Below the pieces are notes generated by a model. It had not been told where the DNA came from, searched no databases, and was given only the letters and a program-made list of their open reading frames with translations. The translations under genes were made by a program, and so were the position numbers. Below are positions 55,345 to 64,000 of a stretch of DNA of 64,000 bases, one piece after another (the stretch's first letter is position 1; each line of letters begins with the position of its first letter). This stretch comes from Kappaphycus alvarezii (Eukaryota > Rhodophyta > Florideophyceae > Gigartinales > Solieriaceae): NCBI GenBank assembly GCA_002205965.3, contig NADL03000611.1, positions 558,001-622,000 on the forward strand. The letters are read 5' to 3'.

Positions 55345-56314
55345 TCTATAGTGATGTTTACTTGTCTGCGCTTACATTATTTATAGGCTGACTGAGCAAA
55401 ATGTCGTTGACTATAGCCGCCTACATTCGTGTTTCGCGTCGTTAGACTTGCGGAATTAGCATGTGCACCTATGGCGTTCTTCCCCTTTATTGGCGATCAA
55501 TAAATTAGACACTCTGGTCATGTTCGAGTGGGCGCGCTAAAGAAAACTGAGGAAGTAGCTGTCGCAGAAATTTCGACCTTCCTGAAGAAAGTTTTGGCTT
55601 TCCTGTGGGGCGCAGTAAGTCGGACCCACGATTTCTTTTTCCATTCTTTACTTGAGGCCAAGTAGGCCACAGCGGTGGTTGTGAATGAGGATAAAACTAC
55701 GTTTATAGTTAGGGGATGTTAATCTCCATGGATTCCACACACCACTGTATAATTTTAATTCAAACATCTAGGCATTTTCGAAAAATTGATTGTACTCATA
55801 TGAGTACAGTAATGTACTCATATGAGTACAAATGATTGTTCGAAATTATCTAGATTTTTTTAATTAAAATTATGCACTGGCACGCTGAATCCCTACAAAA
55901 AATAACTTCCCCTAACTATAAAAGAAGTAGTTTCATCCTCATTCACAACAACCACTGTGGCCTAATGGGCTTCAAGTAAAGAATGAACAAAGAAATCGTG
56001 AGTCCGACTCGCTGCGCTCCACAGGAGGGCAAAAACTTCCTTCAGGAAGGTCGACATTTCTGCGACAGCTGCTACCTCAGTTTGCCTTAGCGCGCCCACT
56101 TGAACATGAGCAGAGGGGTTAATTCACTGATCACTCATAAAGGGGAATAACGCCACAGGTAAGTATGCTAATTCCGCAAGCCGAACGACGCGAATCAGAA
56201 ATGTAGGCGGCTATAGTCAAGGACTCAATTTTTTTTTCATTTTTACTCATTCAACCTACATAAAATGTAAGCGTAGACAAGTAAACATCACTATAGAGTA
56301 GTATAAAGCATCTT
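55345..56314. other. palindrome centre: 3' regions of the two piggyBac copies
   Basis: No gene. The two 3' regions mirror each other, including GGCGCGCTAA...AACTGAGG blocks and the TACTCATATGAGTA motifs at 55,793-55,829, each of which is itself a 16-bp palindrome. Confidence 0.7.
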
Positions 56315-58378
56315 CTAATTATGACAGAAGTGGACATCGCGTAAGTGATTTTGAAAGCAGTTACGTCCTGTCTCTGAATGGCATATCCAAACCTCTTTGT
56401 TCAGTTTCAGGCACTCAGAGCAGAGAAATTTGGACTTCTTGTCAGATTTGCAAATTTTGCATCTGCTTTGAAACGCCGCTTTCGTTGGGGCCCCATTGGA
56501 TCCTTTGCGCCTTTTCACTGTGGGCACCAGGTGGATTCCAGTACCGCAGGCCAATGAGGGAACAGAATCCTCTAGAACGTCAATGTCAGATCTGCGGAGG
56601 CCAATAGCATCAAATGAATTGTCAATGAGTTGCTCTGCAAGTTTTGCATAAAAATCTTTTTGAGACATGCAATTTCTTGCACCCATCAAACCCTTGTATA
56701 GAAGCCATGAGTCAACGATGCAAATTGCAAGCAAAGATGTATTAACCCTCAACGACCAATCATTGACTTCGAATTTCGTCTCCAATCCAAGATCATCTTG
56801 TCTGCATCTGTTATGCCTGTCAATCTGGGAGCACGTTTGATAATATGTGCTGACAACCGCTGGAACTGGAATTTCCATTTCCACAAGTAGCGTTTCATTA
56901 CCAGCAGACCTCCAACGAGACCTTCTGATAGGCTCTGACGGAAGTGTTGTACCGGAGGTGCTGACAAAGTATCTTCTGTCTCTATCCATCCACAGAACGG
57001 CCATCATGGAAGGGTGGCTTTCCGCCCTCGGACTTACCATACAGATATGATCTCCGCGCCTGAAAAGTTCCAGCCCTGACAAAAATGACATAGGAAACTG
57101 CCTTGTCGCATTCTTGACGACACCTGTAAACCTCAGTCCATATTCAAAAAGCGCATTTGCTGTGGCCACGGAAGCAAATGCAGAGTCTGCACAGACAAGT
57201 CGATTCGAATGAAACCAAGGCTCTGTAAGGCGAAGAACAACAGCAGTACCATGAGGGAAATTTGACTCGTAACGCCGATTACTGCAGTCAGATGCTGACA
57301 AAACAATCTCCAAACTCAATACAATGCCACTGACACCACAGCACGCAGTCTTGATCTCACATCCGTTTTCAGGCTTACGGTCCATGGCGACATAGTGCGG
57401 TAGTCCTTCTGACATCCAATCCCCCCCCATTCCGTACCAGCGTGACATGCTTTCATCCACGCAAATTCTCTCCGATGGCGAAAAACTTGACCTCCTATGC
57501 CGTTTTATGGCCTCCACGAATCCGCTGACCAAAGACCATCTTCTGTCAGTGCTTTCGGTTTCAGTGTAGCGGCTGAATGTAATACATGAAACCAGTGCTT
57601 CGAAACGGTTCCTCGAAATGATTTTTCCAAAAGCCGCCAATGGAATGTATTTGGATGTAGACTGTGTACTCCAAAGTGACCTTCTGCTTGTAAACTCGAA
57701 TCTGCATAGCAATATGAGAATTCCAAAAAACTTTAGAATTTCACCAGCTGTCGTACGCATGTGCCCACCATTAGCGAGTTTCCGGTTTGTAAGTTCGGTA
57801 ATTGTGGAAAGGTGTTCGATAGGAAACATGCAAAGGAAAAAATCATACGGGGTCTTCTCATACTCGGTATGACCTTGTATGTACGTGTTCCCTGCTGGAC
57901 CAATTACCTTCCATGGCCGATATGCCGTTGATCCATTCAACGGTAATACTACCTCCTGATTGGTCCAAATTTTTCCATGCACTTCTTTGCATACCCCTCC
58001 TACTCCGGCCATCCCATTGGCTTCTTCTCGAGGTTCTTCAACAGAAGGTTGACGATTCGGTAGCTCGACCTCAGCAGCAGTTGTCTCTATTTCATTGGAC
58101 GTTGTGAGGCCACCTTCAGATGCTTCTCCTGGCTTGATGTTGACGAGTTTCAAGCTGACGCGCTTTGTTCTGTCCTGAATGGACCAGTCTGCGGTGACCG
58201 AAGTCTGACGTCTTCCGGTAGATGTGTCAACTTCGATGCCGACCACGGTTCCGTTGACGCGCTTACTTCTCCAAAGGGAACCGAATAGTCGCTTACACTC
58301 AGCCGCTGACGTGACAAGGGTTGCGCGAGTGTTGACAAGGTTTCCGGGCTGTTGACGGGGGTCATTTGGATTCGTCAT
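56315..58378 (-). CDS. piggyBac-like transposase, full-length
   Basis: The uninterrupted 687-residue frame (ATG 58,376-58,378, TAA-class stop at 56,315-56,317) encodes a DDE_Tnp_1_7 (piggyBac) transposase, the enzyme that excises and reinserts DNA at TTAA-like sites. A less conserved N-terminal 150 residues is followed by GNTYIQGHTEYEKTPYDFF. The catalytic acidic residues are D308 in ICVDESMSRWYG, D398 in VCADSAFASVA and D520 in SQIDRHNRC. The C-terminal cross-brace zinc finger uses C640, C643, C653, C656, C666 and C674 (for example CKICKSDKKS and CSECLKL). The length fits autonomous piggyBacs (about 600-700 residues). No internal stop or frameshift is present, so activity is possible if the ends are complete. 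Confidence 0.88.
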   Translation of the reverse strand: MTNPNDPRQQPGNLVNTRATLVTSAAECKRLFGSLWRSKRVNGTVVGIEVDTSTGRRQTSVTADWSIQDRTKRVSLKLVNIKPGEASEGGLTTSNEIETTAAEVELPNRQPSVEEPREEANGMAGVGGVCKEVHGKIWTNQEVVLPLNGSTAYRPWKVIGPAGNTYIQGHTEYEKTPYDFFLCMFPIEHLSTITELTNRKLANGGHMRTTAGEILKFFGILILLCRFEFTSRRSLWSTQSTSKYIPLAAFGKIISRNRFEALVSCITFSRYTETESTDRRWSLVSGFVEAIKRHRRSSFSPSERICVDESMSRWYGMGGDWMSEGLPHYVAMDRKPENGCEIKTACCGVSGIVLSLEIVLSASDCSNRRYESNFPHGTAVVLRLTEPWFHSNRLVCADSAFASVATANALFEYGLRFTGVVKNATRQFPMSFLSGLELFRRGDHICMVSPRAESHPSMMAVLWMDRDRRYFVSTSGTTLPSEPIRRSRWRSAGNETLLVEMEIPVPAVVSTYYQTCSQIDRHNRCRQDDLGLETKFEVNDWSLRVNTSLLAICIVDSWLLYKGLMGARNCMSQKDFYAKLAEQLIDNSFDAIGLRRSDIDVLEDSVPSLACGTGIHLVPTVKRRKGSNGAPTKAAFQSRCKICKSDKKSKFLCSECLKLNKEVWICHSETGRNCFQNHLRDVHFCHN

Positions 58379-58586
58379 TTTTGGTTAAATTTTTCGATGT
58401 TGACAAACTTGTTGTGTGGTCGAATGAACAGTTGAGGAGTAAACTCCGAAGTTTTGCATGGTTGACTACCTAAGGGTGCGACTAGATATAGTGAAAAGCT
58501 AATGGTGTCATTATGTTAATTTTTTGTATAAAATCTAGTCGTTAGAAATATGGACTCATATGAGTACAATTGTCCTCTGGACACTA

Positions 58587-60399
58587 GTTTTCCATGTTAA
58601 GAAGAAGACCAGTTTATGGTTCAAAAATGCATACAGTGAAAGTACATAGCACTCACGAAGAGGGTATAGTTTTGCTATAATTACAGTAATTAGAAAATAA
58701 TTTTTTTGGGGACTTGGTAAATGAAATTGTCCTCAGTACTGAAACAACAGGGTCACTTCAAAAATAATTAATGTACCGCAACTTTATGAATTCCAGAGAG
58801 AATCGGGCCATTACACCGAATTACCCTCCTACCTACAGTACTAGCGCCCCGACACTCGAATCTGAGTGCTCCCAGCTCCACTCATATACCTGACCAAATA
58901 AGCTCCAGATTTACAATGACACCCACGAGACCGAGACTCTGCATCCTACCCGGCGAAAAATCCCCCACCCGCATACGAAATCATTTCGAATATCCCATCA
59001 CAACCCATGACTCACCGTCCGCCTGTACCTCCCATACGTCCACACCCACCCCCCATATTCAACCTCTTTCCGTTTCCATCCTCTCCCTGTAGCCCACCAT
59101 CGTATAACCACACATTCTATTCCCTCGGTGAACCTTCCCCCATGCCCATCCGCTCCCCGTTAACACCCATCGTACACGGAAGCCGAATTCTTCGTTCTCA
59201 CCTTTCTTTCTTGCCCATCTCCTTCCTTCGCTCACCATTTCTCCGTTCCCATACCCTACCGTGTTCACCCGATACGTCTACACTAACTCTCTGCACCCAT
59301 CCTTTCTCCATGCCCCCCTTCTGTAGTGCTCACATTCCAGCCATACATAGCTTCCCGCCGGGCCCACCTTCTCACCATCCACGCTAAATCAACGCGCCCC
59401 GTGCCCCTTCGTTCCAAACCCCAGTTCTGTGTTCACACTCCCCCAGTAAACATTCTTCCACCGTTCCCAACATCCCGCTGTGAGCACTTTCCCCCTGTCC
59501 ACAGTAACCTACTACGCCCATTCCTCCCTCCGTGGATACACTCCTTCCGTGCTGACCCTCCCGCTGTATATGTCCGCCCTGTTTAATCCCCTTGGCACCG
59601 TACAAACCCACGCTCAATCCCCATTCTATGCAAATTCCGCCGTGCATCCCGTTCCGCCGTACTTAAACCTCCTGCGTGTTCACTTCATCCCCATGTATCC
59701 CTCCCCTCGGTTTCCAATCCCCTTCCGTAGCTAAACTCATGCAATGAACTCTCTACCGCTTTTTAAAACCTTCCGCCACGTATATCACCCTTCGTGGCTA
59801 CCCCGCTGGTGGTGCGGTGAGATATGCTTGAGATACTAGATCACTTCGCGGGTGGTTGGGAGGTTGCTTCCAAGCGCAGCTGGGTTCGAGATTTCACAAG
59901 GCGGATATCTAAAGACTTGAAGGGTTAGTGAGAGAGTGCGCAAACAGGCTGGGAAGGAGTGAGGGATGGAATGGGTTGGAGCTTTGGGATCGAATTTGAT
60001 TGGGTCGTAGTGAAATATGGCACATAGACATGTGAAAGGTAAGAAAGGGAGAAGGGTTTTCAGTATTGTCCGTGAATAATTGAAGGGAGGATTGACACGA
60101 TTTTTTCACTTGATTCACATAACCTTCGAGCACTTTACTGGTATCGCCTTCACATACAAGAGCTGACCTGAGCAATTGCGAGGGGGATCACAACACCATT
60201 AGAATTCTACTACGGTAAGTGAGTAGAGTCCCAATCGCTTCCAATATTAACAAGGAACTGCACGCCCACTGGACGAAGTGGCTTTTTTCCATACTTCGCC
60301 TGCACGCTTTTGCGTTTCTCATTCTGCGTCAGCCCAATTTTGTAACAGTGATTTTGAATTTTGTATTATACGCGGTCTTCTGCGCGAAGCGAGTTTCAT
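58587..60399. other. intergenic; pyrimidine-rich low-complexity tract at 59.0-59.75 kb
   Basis: A short ORF starts at ATG 58,919 after a leader-like stretch (TPTRPRLCILPGEKSPTRIR) and stops near 59,097, with low support. From about 59,000 to 59,750 the plus strand is C/T-rich with loosely recurring words such as CCGTGTTCACC and CCCATCC at roughly 30-bp spacing, a degenerate minisatellite. The stretch at 59.8-60.4 kb shows nothing recognisable. Confidence 0.4.
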
Positions 60400-60990
60400 A
60401 ATGGAAGTTATTCAAAGGGAGACAAAATCGGATTATGTAATCCCAGCTATCGTCTGACCACTTTTATTTGGTCCCAACAACATTGCAAATAGAGCAAAAG
60501 CGGCTGAAATAATTCCCAACAATCAATTTGTCTCCAGAGAGGTTGCGGATCCCGGAAACCTAAGCAAGCGTTAATGATTCATTTTTGGATTTTTCGCTGG
60601 ATGAGTAGAGCCCATAAACTTTTCTGCGCCCTGATAGCCTTTAGCGACCAATACCGCCCAGTAATTGGGATACTTGTCAAATAGCGGCCTTCGTCTTTAA
60701 AGGATTTTGGATCGCTGTATTTTTCAGCACTTGTTGTGTAACCATTGCATGCATCGGAAATTGCCAAGGCTTAAACAGAAAAAGGTTCATGACTGATGTA
60801 CCCTAAAGCCATTCCATTTGGTAGCATTGATCTTTCTACTTTGAATCCATACCGATCGTGTTTTTTGCTTGAATGCGTTTTCCCTTGAGCCAATGCTCCA
60901 GACGGGAATATGACAGTTCAAATTTGACATCAGTCGCATACTTAAGCATATAATACCTTTGAAAATCGTCTTTTCTTCAACCATGGATTT
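60400..60990 (-). pseudogene. third DDE_Tnp_4 transposase remnant
   Basis: In shifting minus-strand frames the fragments ATDVKFELSYSRLEHWLKGK, SMLPNGMALGYISHE (near 60,835-60,790), WAVLVAKGYQGAEKFMGS with HPAKNPK (near 60,655-60,590) and LLGIISAAFALFAMLLGP can be read. They correspond in order to the ATDVTFQQ, VLPNG, DKGYQGAxxxxRAIxPxKKP and ENYFGRLCxLxxLL blocks of the same family as the pseudogene at 12.85 kb. The catalytic Asp before KGYQG reads Ala. Many breaks make it long dead. Confidence 0.6.
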
Positions 60991-61406
60991 AACTGTATTT
61001 TTTGCTGGCTATTCGGCGTATTGTTCAAAGAAATTTTGAGATAAAAATGGTAAAGTTCATTGCAGGGTGTTAAAATGAAAACATTTTTGATCAACTATTC
61101 TTGCAAAAAATCTCACTGATCTCCATTCTTGAGAAGGCTTAGAGTCGTGAAAACACCATTTTCGGAGTATGGGCGCTTTTTAAGCCTTACCGCCACAAAA
61201 CTGTGATTTAATGAACGTTTGAAAGCCCCATCATTTTAATTCGAATTGTTAATGGTCGAAATTTGTCATTTCAACAATTCTTTTGCAGGAGGGGGAAAAT
61301 TGGGGTGTTTTTAATGCATAAAAAAAATATGGTCAGCTGTTCCCTAAGGGATGTCGTGATGGTAAAGGCTTACAATGTAAAGGGTTGGCGGGAAGTTGTC
61401 AAAACG
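60991..61406. other. intergenic, no gene recognised
   Basis: AT-rich with no frame or repeat of note; it separates the transposase remnant from the LINE end. Confidence 0.4.
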
Positions 61407-61895
61407 CTAGAAAACTGACGGGAGGCCGGCCAACAGCCACGATGCATTGGGCATTACTGCTGCTGCGGCATGACGCTGTGTTAAGATTTCTTTGACCTTT
61501 GCGTAGGTCTCCCTTGCCATCGTAGCGACGTTGCGTGCGACGTCGGTTAGCAACGCGTGGGCGTCCGGGTGCCATCCCCCGAGGGTAGAGAAAGGGACGG
61601 GCATTAGCCTACTTCCGGCGGAAGACGCGATGAAGGACTCGTATCTTCTGTGTTTCGCCGTTCTTGCTGCGTTAAGCGAGGTGAGTGGGTTGAATGTCCT
61701 CACTCTCCTGTTCGAGGGCGCTAGGGGGTTGACAAAGGTGACGTCGAAGAAGTCTGTTCTGCCAGTTCGTCCCATTGCGCGAATATCGGGTCTTGTGCGG
61801 TGGACTCCTTCTCGCGGCTCGATGACTGGATGTCGCGCGGCTTTCATGAGATCGCTTGCCAATAAACGAACCTGACAGTCGTGTTGCAGGAACAC
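61407..61895 (-). pseudogene. LINE 3' end, restriction-like endonuclease domain, copy A
   Basis: A GC-rich frame gives RLLASDLMKAARHPVIEPRE, VHRTRPDIRAMGRTGRTDFF with DVTFVNPLAPSNRRVRTFNP, then KHRRYESFIAS, FSTLGGWHPDAHALLTDVAR and a C-terminal ETYAKVKEILTQRHAAAAVM, stopping at 61,407-61,409. RPDI...DFFDVTFVNPL fits the PD and D-x-T strands of the PD-(D/E)XK nuclease at the C-terminus of R2-like LINEs, and KHRRYE the following Lys. The reverse transcriptase is missing on the 5' side, so the copy is truncated. It belongs to a different subfamily from the fragment at 25.9 kb. Confidence 0.6.
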
Positions 61896-62212
61896 TGTTC
61901 ATAAAAAGCATCAAAATTGAACAAGGGCTGTCACTCTCTCTGTCGATGTTTTCTTTGATCGGTTGAGAGTTATTGTTGGTGAGAACATGTTTTCAGGCAA
62001 TGGCTGTATCAGCAGGGAGGTGGAGAGCTTTAGAGCCTGAGAAATGGAAATTAAATAAGGGATGTTTGTGTGTTTAGCGTTTCAAGGTGCTTGGTATAGA
62101 GGGAAAGTTTTGGGTTATTTCAATGCATGGAAGATATGGTAGGTTATATCCACGCTGCTAATGCGTTATGCGGAATAAGTCGTCAGTGATGGGTAACACT
62201 ACATGACCTTCC
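61896..62212. other. spacer between the two LINE ends
   Basis: Moderately AT-rich and without coding features; it may contain the 3' untranslated region of copy B, which lies immediately to the right on the same strand. Confidence 0.4.
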
Positions 62213-62640
62213 TTACAGGCCCGGCTCAATGCCAGCGAGCAGGCATGCCGCGTTAGACATGACGGCCGCGGCAGCGTGCCTTTGGGTAAGCACCGCTCTA
62301 ACCATCCCATACGTCTCCATCACTCGAACGGCCAAGTTCCTTGCGACATCGTTTAGCACCGCGTACGCGTCTGGGTGCCAGCCTCCAAAGGTTGATATTG
62401 GGATAGACATAAGCCCTCCTCCAGTAGCCGTCGCGAGCAGTGGTTCATACCTTCTACATTTGGCGGAGATGGCTGCGATGAGGGAGATAAGTGGGTTGAA
62501 AGTACGCACTCTCCTATTGGAGGGTGCAAGAGGATTGACGAACGTGACGTTAAAAAAGTCCGTTCCTCCGTTGCTGCCCATTGCCTGGATATTCGGCCTT
62601 GTGCGGTGAAGCGCCTGTCGCCGCTCGGTTGCCGGATGAG
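62213..62640 (-). pseudogene. LINE 3' end, restriction-like endonuclease domain, copy B
   Basis: This is a diverged relative of copy A, on the same strand 0.8 kb away. RTRPNIQAMGSNGGTDFFNV with TFVNPLAPSNRRVRTFNP is followed by SAKCRRYEPLLATATGGGLM, FGGWHPDAYAVLNDVARNLA and VRAVLTQRHAAAAVMSNAAC, to the stop at 62,213-62,215. The acidic residue of the D-x-T strand reads Asn here (FFNVTF), so the nuclease would be inactive. It is also 5'-truncated. Confidence 0.6.
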
Positions 62641-64000
62641 CCTTGGTATAGGTGAAGCTCTAATGAAAACTGATATCTGCCGAATGTTGGTTGATTCTAC
62701 ACAGGGCTGCAGATTTTCTCTCAGTCTTTTATAGGATATCCGAGTTGGTGCATAATAGAATTTTTTGTTTGTGATGTAGAGTAATATGCAAGTTTTGGCG
62801 GATATCACGATTGTTTTTAGCGGGCGACAGATATCCCGGATGCAAAGTATTTGCTTTTTGCCAAATGACTGCGTGATCTACAGTACTGTGGATCCCGTTT
62901 TTACAGATAGTTCTCAATTTGACTCACTACTATGCTCTTGCGCTCATGGGGTGGTAGAGGTCTACTGTGTTGTACACAGTTTCAGCAGTTTCACATGTTA
63001 TACCGGCCAACTACGAAACTCTAAGCCCATTTCGGCCGTTCCTCAAAGCTCTTGTGCTGAACCATCTCCAGTGAGCGACCACAGCTCTCTTCAAGGAAAA
63101 GGAACCCCTTTTGCAGCACAGGTCCCGTCCTGAAGTCGTCAGTTCACTTCATCAGGAAAGGGGAAACAATAGAGATTACTTAAACCAACTACACATTTGA
63201 GGCAAAGGCAATCCAATTCAGACAACAATGGTTGCCTTCCTGACTGTTTAGCAAGCTAGTGCTACACTCAAACTCCTAGTGATCTCAATAACCTCTCCAT
63301 TGCGCCGTCCATTTGTCCGTTTACTGGTACCTCATGCAAATATGTATGTCTCTCTCAAATTCACGCTCACCATTTGGTCTCACCGAATCCGCTCATCATT
63401 GGTCCCTAATGTGACGGACTGCCTATTTTCAATTCACTACAACCACACACAATTTCTAGACCTGCATGGTGTCCTAATCTGTGAACATAAATTTCTCTGA
63501 ATCCAACGAATGAGCCCGATGCCATGAAGTGCAAAAGATAAAACCTGTGGAAAACATGCACATAGGGTGTTGAGGGTGACGTTGGCTGAGGCACCAGGGA
63601 TGCTCGTTTGCAAGCAGGTCGATTGGTGCGACTGGGGCGGCTACGACAATATAGGAACCGGACATTACTTGGAATCGATTTCCTGAGTATATGACAAGGT
63701 AGGGAGAGTGACCATCTTTTGGCGAGTTCCAGTCAGGTTCATCCATCAATTAGGACCTTCCTGAGATTTTGATGGTAGCGGATTGCTGTTCTAGAGTAGG
63801 ACACTGGGCACAACATTGTAGAAAAACTTGGCGTGCCTGTTCTTCGACTGACATATTTGGATAGGGCAACTTTGATGGCGGAACGAGTAGTCAAACGCTG
63901 ATATGCTCGTTGCGAGCCCTCTGCATGTGTTTCATGTTTTTTCCCCCCCCCCCCCCAGACTAGAAGACCATACAGTAAAAGTGCACGACGTAGGCGAGTG
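62641..64000. other. right end of the window, no gene recognised with confidence
   Basis: Two frames could be coding but match nothing: 62,786-63,133 on the plus strand (ITIVFSGRQISRMQSICFLP) and 63,749-63,474 on the minus strand (YLVIYSGNRFQVMSGSYIVV). A C homopolymer lies at 63,942-63,957. Confidence 0.35.

Larger units (their letters stand above)
53087..58586. repeat. 5.5-kb palindrome of two piggyBac-like elements, tail to tail
   Basis: The left arm (53,087 to about 55,807) is an imperfect reverse complement of the right arm (about 55,814 to 58,586). The centre is GTACTCATATGAGTAC, six bases AGTAAT, then GTACTCATATGAGTAC again (about 55,792-55,829). The outer ends share TAGTGTCYAGAGGACAATTG followed by the same ACTCATATGAGT motif. 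Each arm holds a piggyBac-type transposase gene, its 3' region and a terminal motif. The arms have diverged by many substitutions and small indels, so they are not a recent hairpin copy. Confidence 0.85.

Noticed and set aside
59805..59905. tRNA-like stretch with GGTTCGA-like box
   Set aside because: The B-box resemblance (GGGTTCGAGATTTC) is imperfect and no matching A box or cloverleaf pairing was found.
1..64000. CRISPR array or prokaryotic operon structure
   Set aside because: No regularly spaced repeats with unique spacers; splice signals and gene content are eukaryotic.

Overview
The window reads as nuclear DNA of a eukaryote, most likely an early-diverging (chytrid-like) fungus. The evidence for this is a nuclear-encoded mitochondrial ribosomal protein uL15m of fungal style, short introns of about 85-107 bp with CTAAC branch sites, pyrimidine-rich leaders before start codons, an APH-1 gamma-secretase subunit, and a transposon mix (Ty3/gypsy, DIRS, Tc1/mariner, piggyBac, DDE_Tnp_4, restriction-endonuclease-type LINE ends) often seen in such genomes. 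The assignment is an inference from gene content, not from a database search.

Most of the window is a transposon graveyard. Layout: 1-6.2 kb is AT-rich with one decayed DDE_Tnp_4 transposase (2.4-3.5 kb). A Ty3/gypsy element on the minus strand fills 6.26-11.83 kb; its LTR copies are nearly identical, yet its pol carries TAG stops and frame breaks. A second DDE_Tnp_4 pseudogene lies at 12.85-14.17 kb. A decayed minus-strand block at 15.6-21.3 kb holds a PIF1-type helicase and a Cys-rich segment, with a pair of 200-bp inverted repeats (19.6 and 22.8 kb). From 23.6 to 32.1 kb lies another inverted pair of 211-bp repeats; around and between them are a LINE 3' end and a broken UPF1-like SF1 helicase interrupted by a segment with a poly-Glu ORF. 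At 34.9-37.2 kb a DIRS-like fragment (RNase H plus tyrosine recombinase) sits between 146-bp direct repeats. A decayed gene with an exact 39-bp tandem repeat follows at 38.6-40.5 kb.

The host-gene island is 42.5-49.2 kb. It begins with a 440-bp foldback element carrying TATA boxes, followed by small ORFs, a two-exon gene of longin-like appearance (44.8-45.7 kb), APH-1 (minus, 45.9-46.6 kb), uL15m (plus, 47.3-48.1 kb, with a one-base frame break in an A run) and a spliced hypothetical gene (minus, 48.6-49.2 kb). APH-1 and uL15m are divergent from a shared 0.7-kb interval.

From 49.6 to 58.6 kb transposons are nested. A Tc1/mariner element with roughly 200-bp terminal inverted repeats has a 1741-bp non-autonomous element inserted inside its left repeat. 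Next to it two piggyBac-like elements lie tail to tail as a 5.5-kb palindrome, one of them with an apparently intact 687-residue transposase. The last 5 kb holds a pyrimidine-rich low-complexity tract, a third DDE_Tnp_4 pseudogene and two related LINE endonuclease ends. I found no CRISPR array, rRNA or convincing tRNA, and no clearly new cellular system. The most useful leads are the APH-1 gene, the piggyBac palindrome, the foldback element and the discordant Ty3 element.
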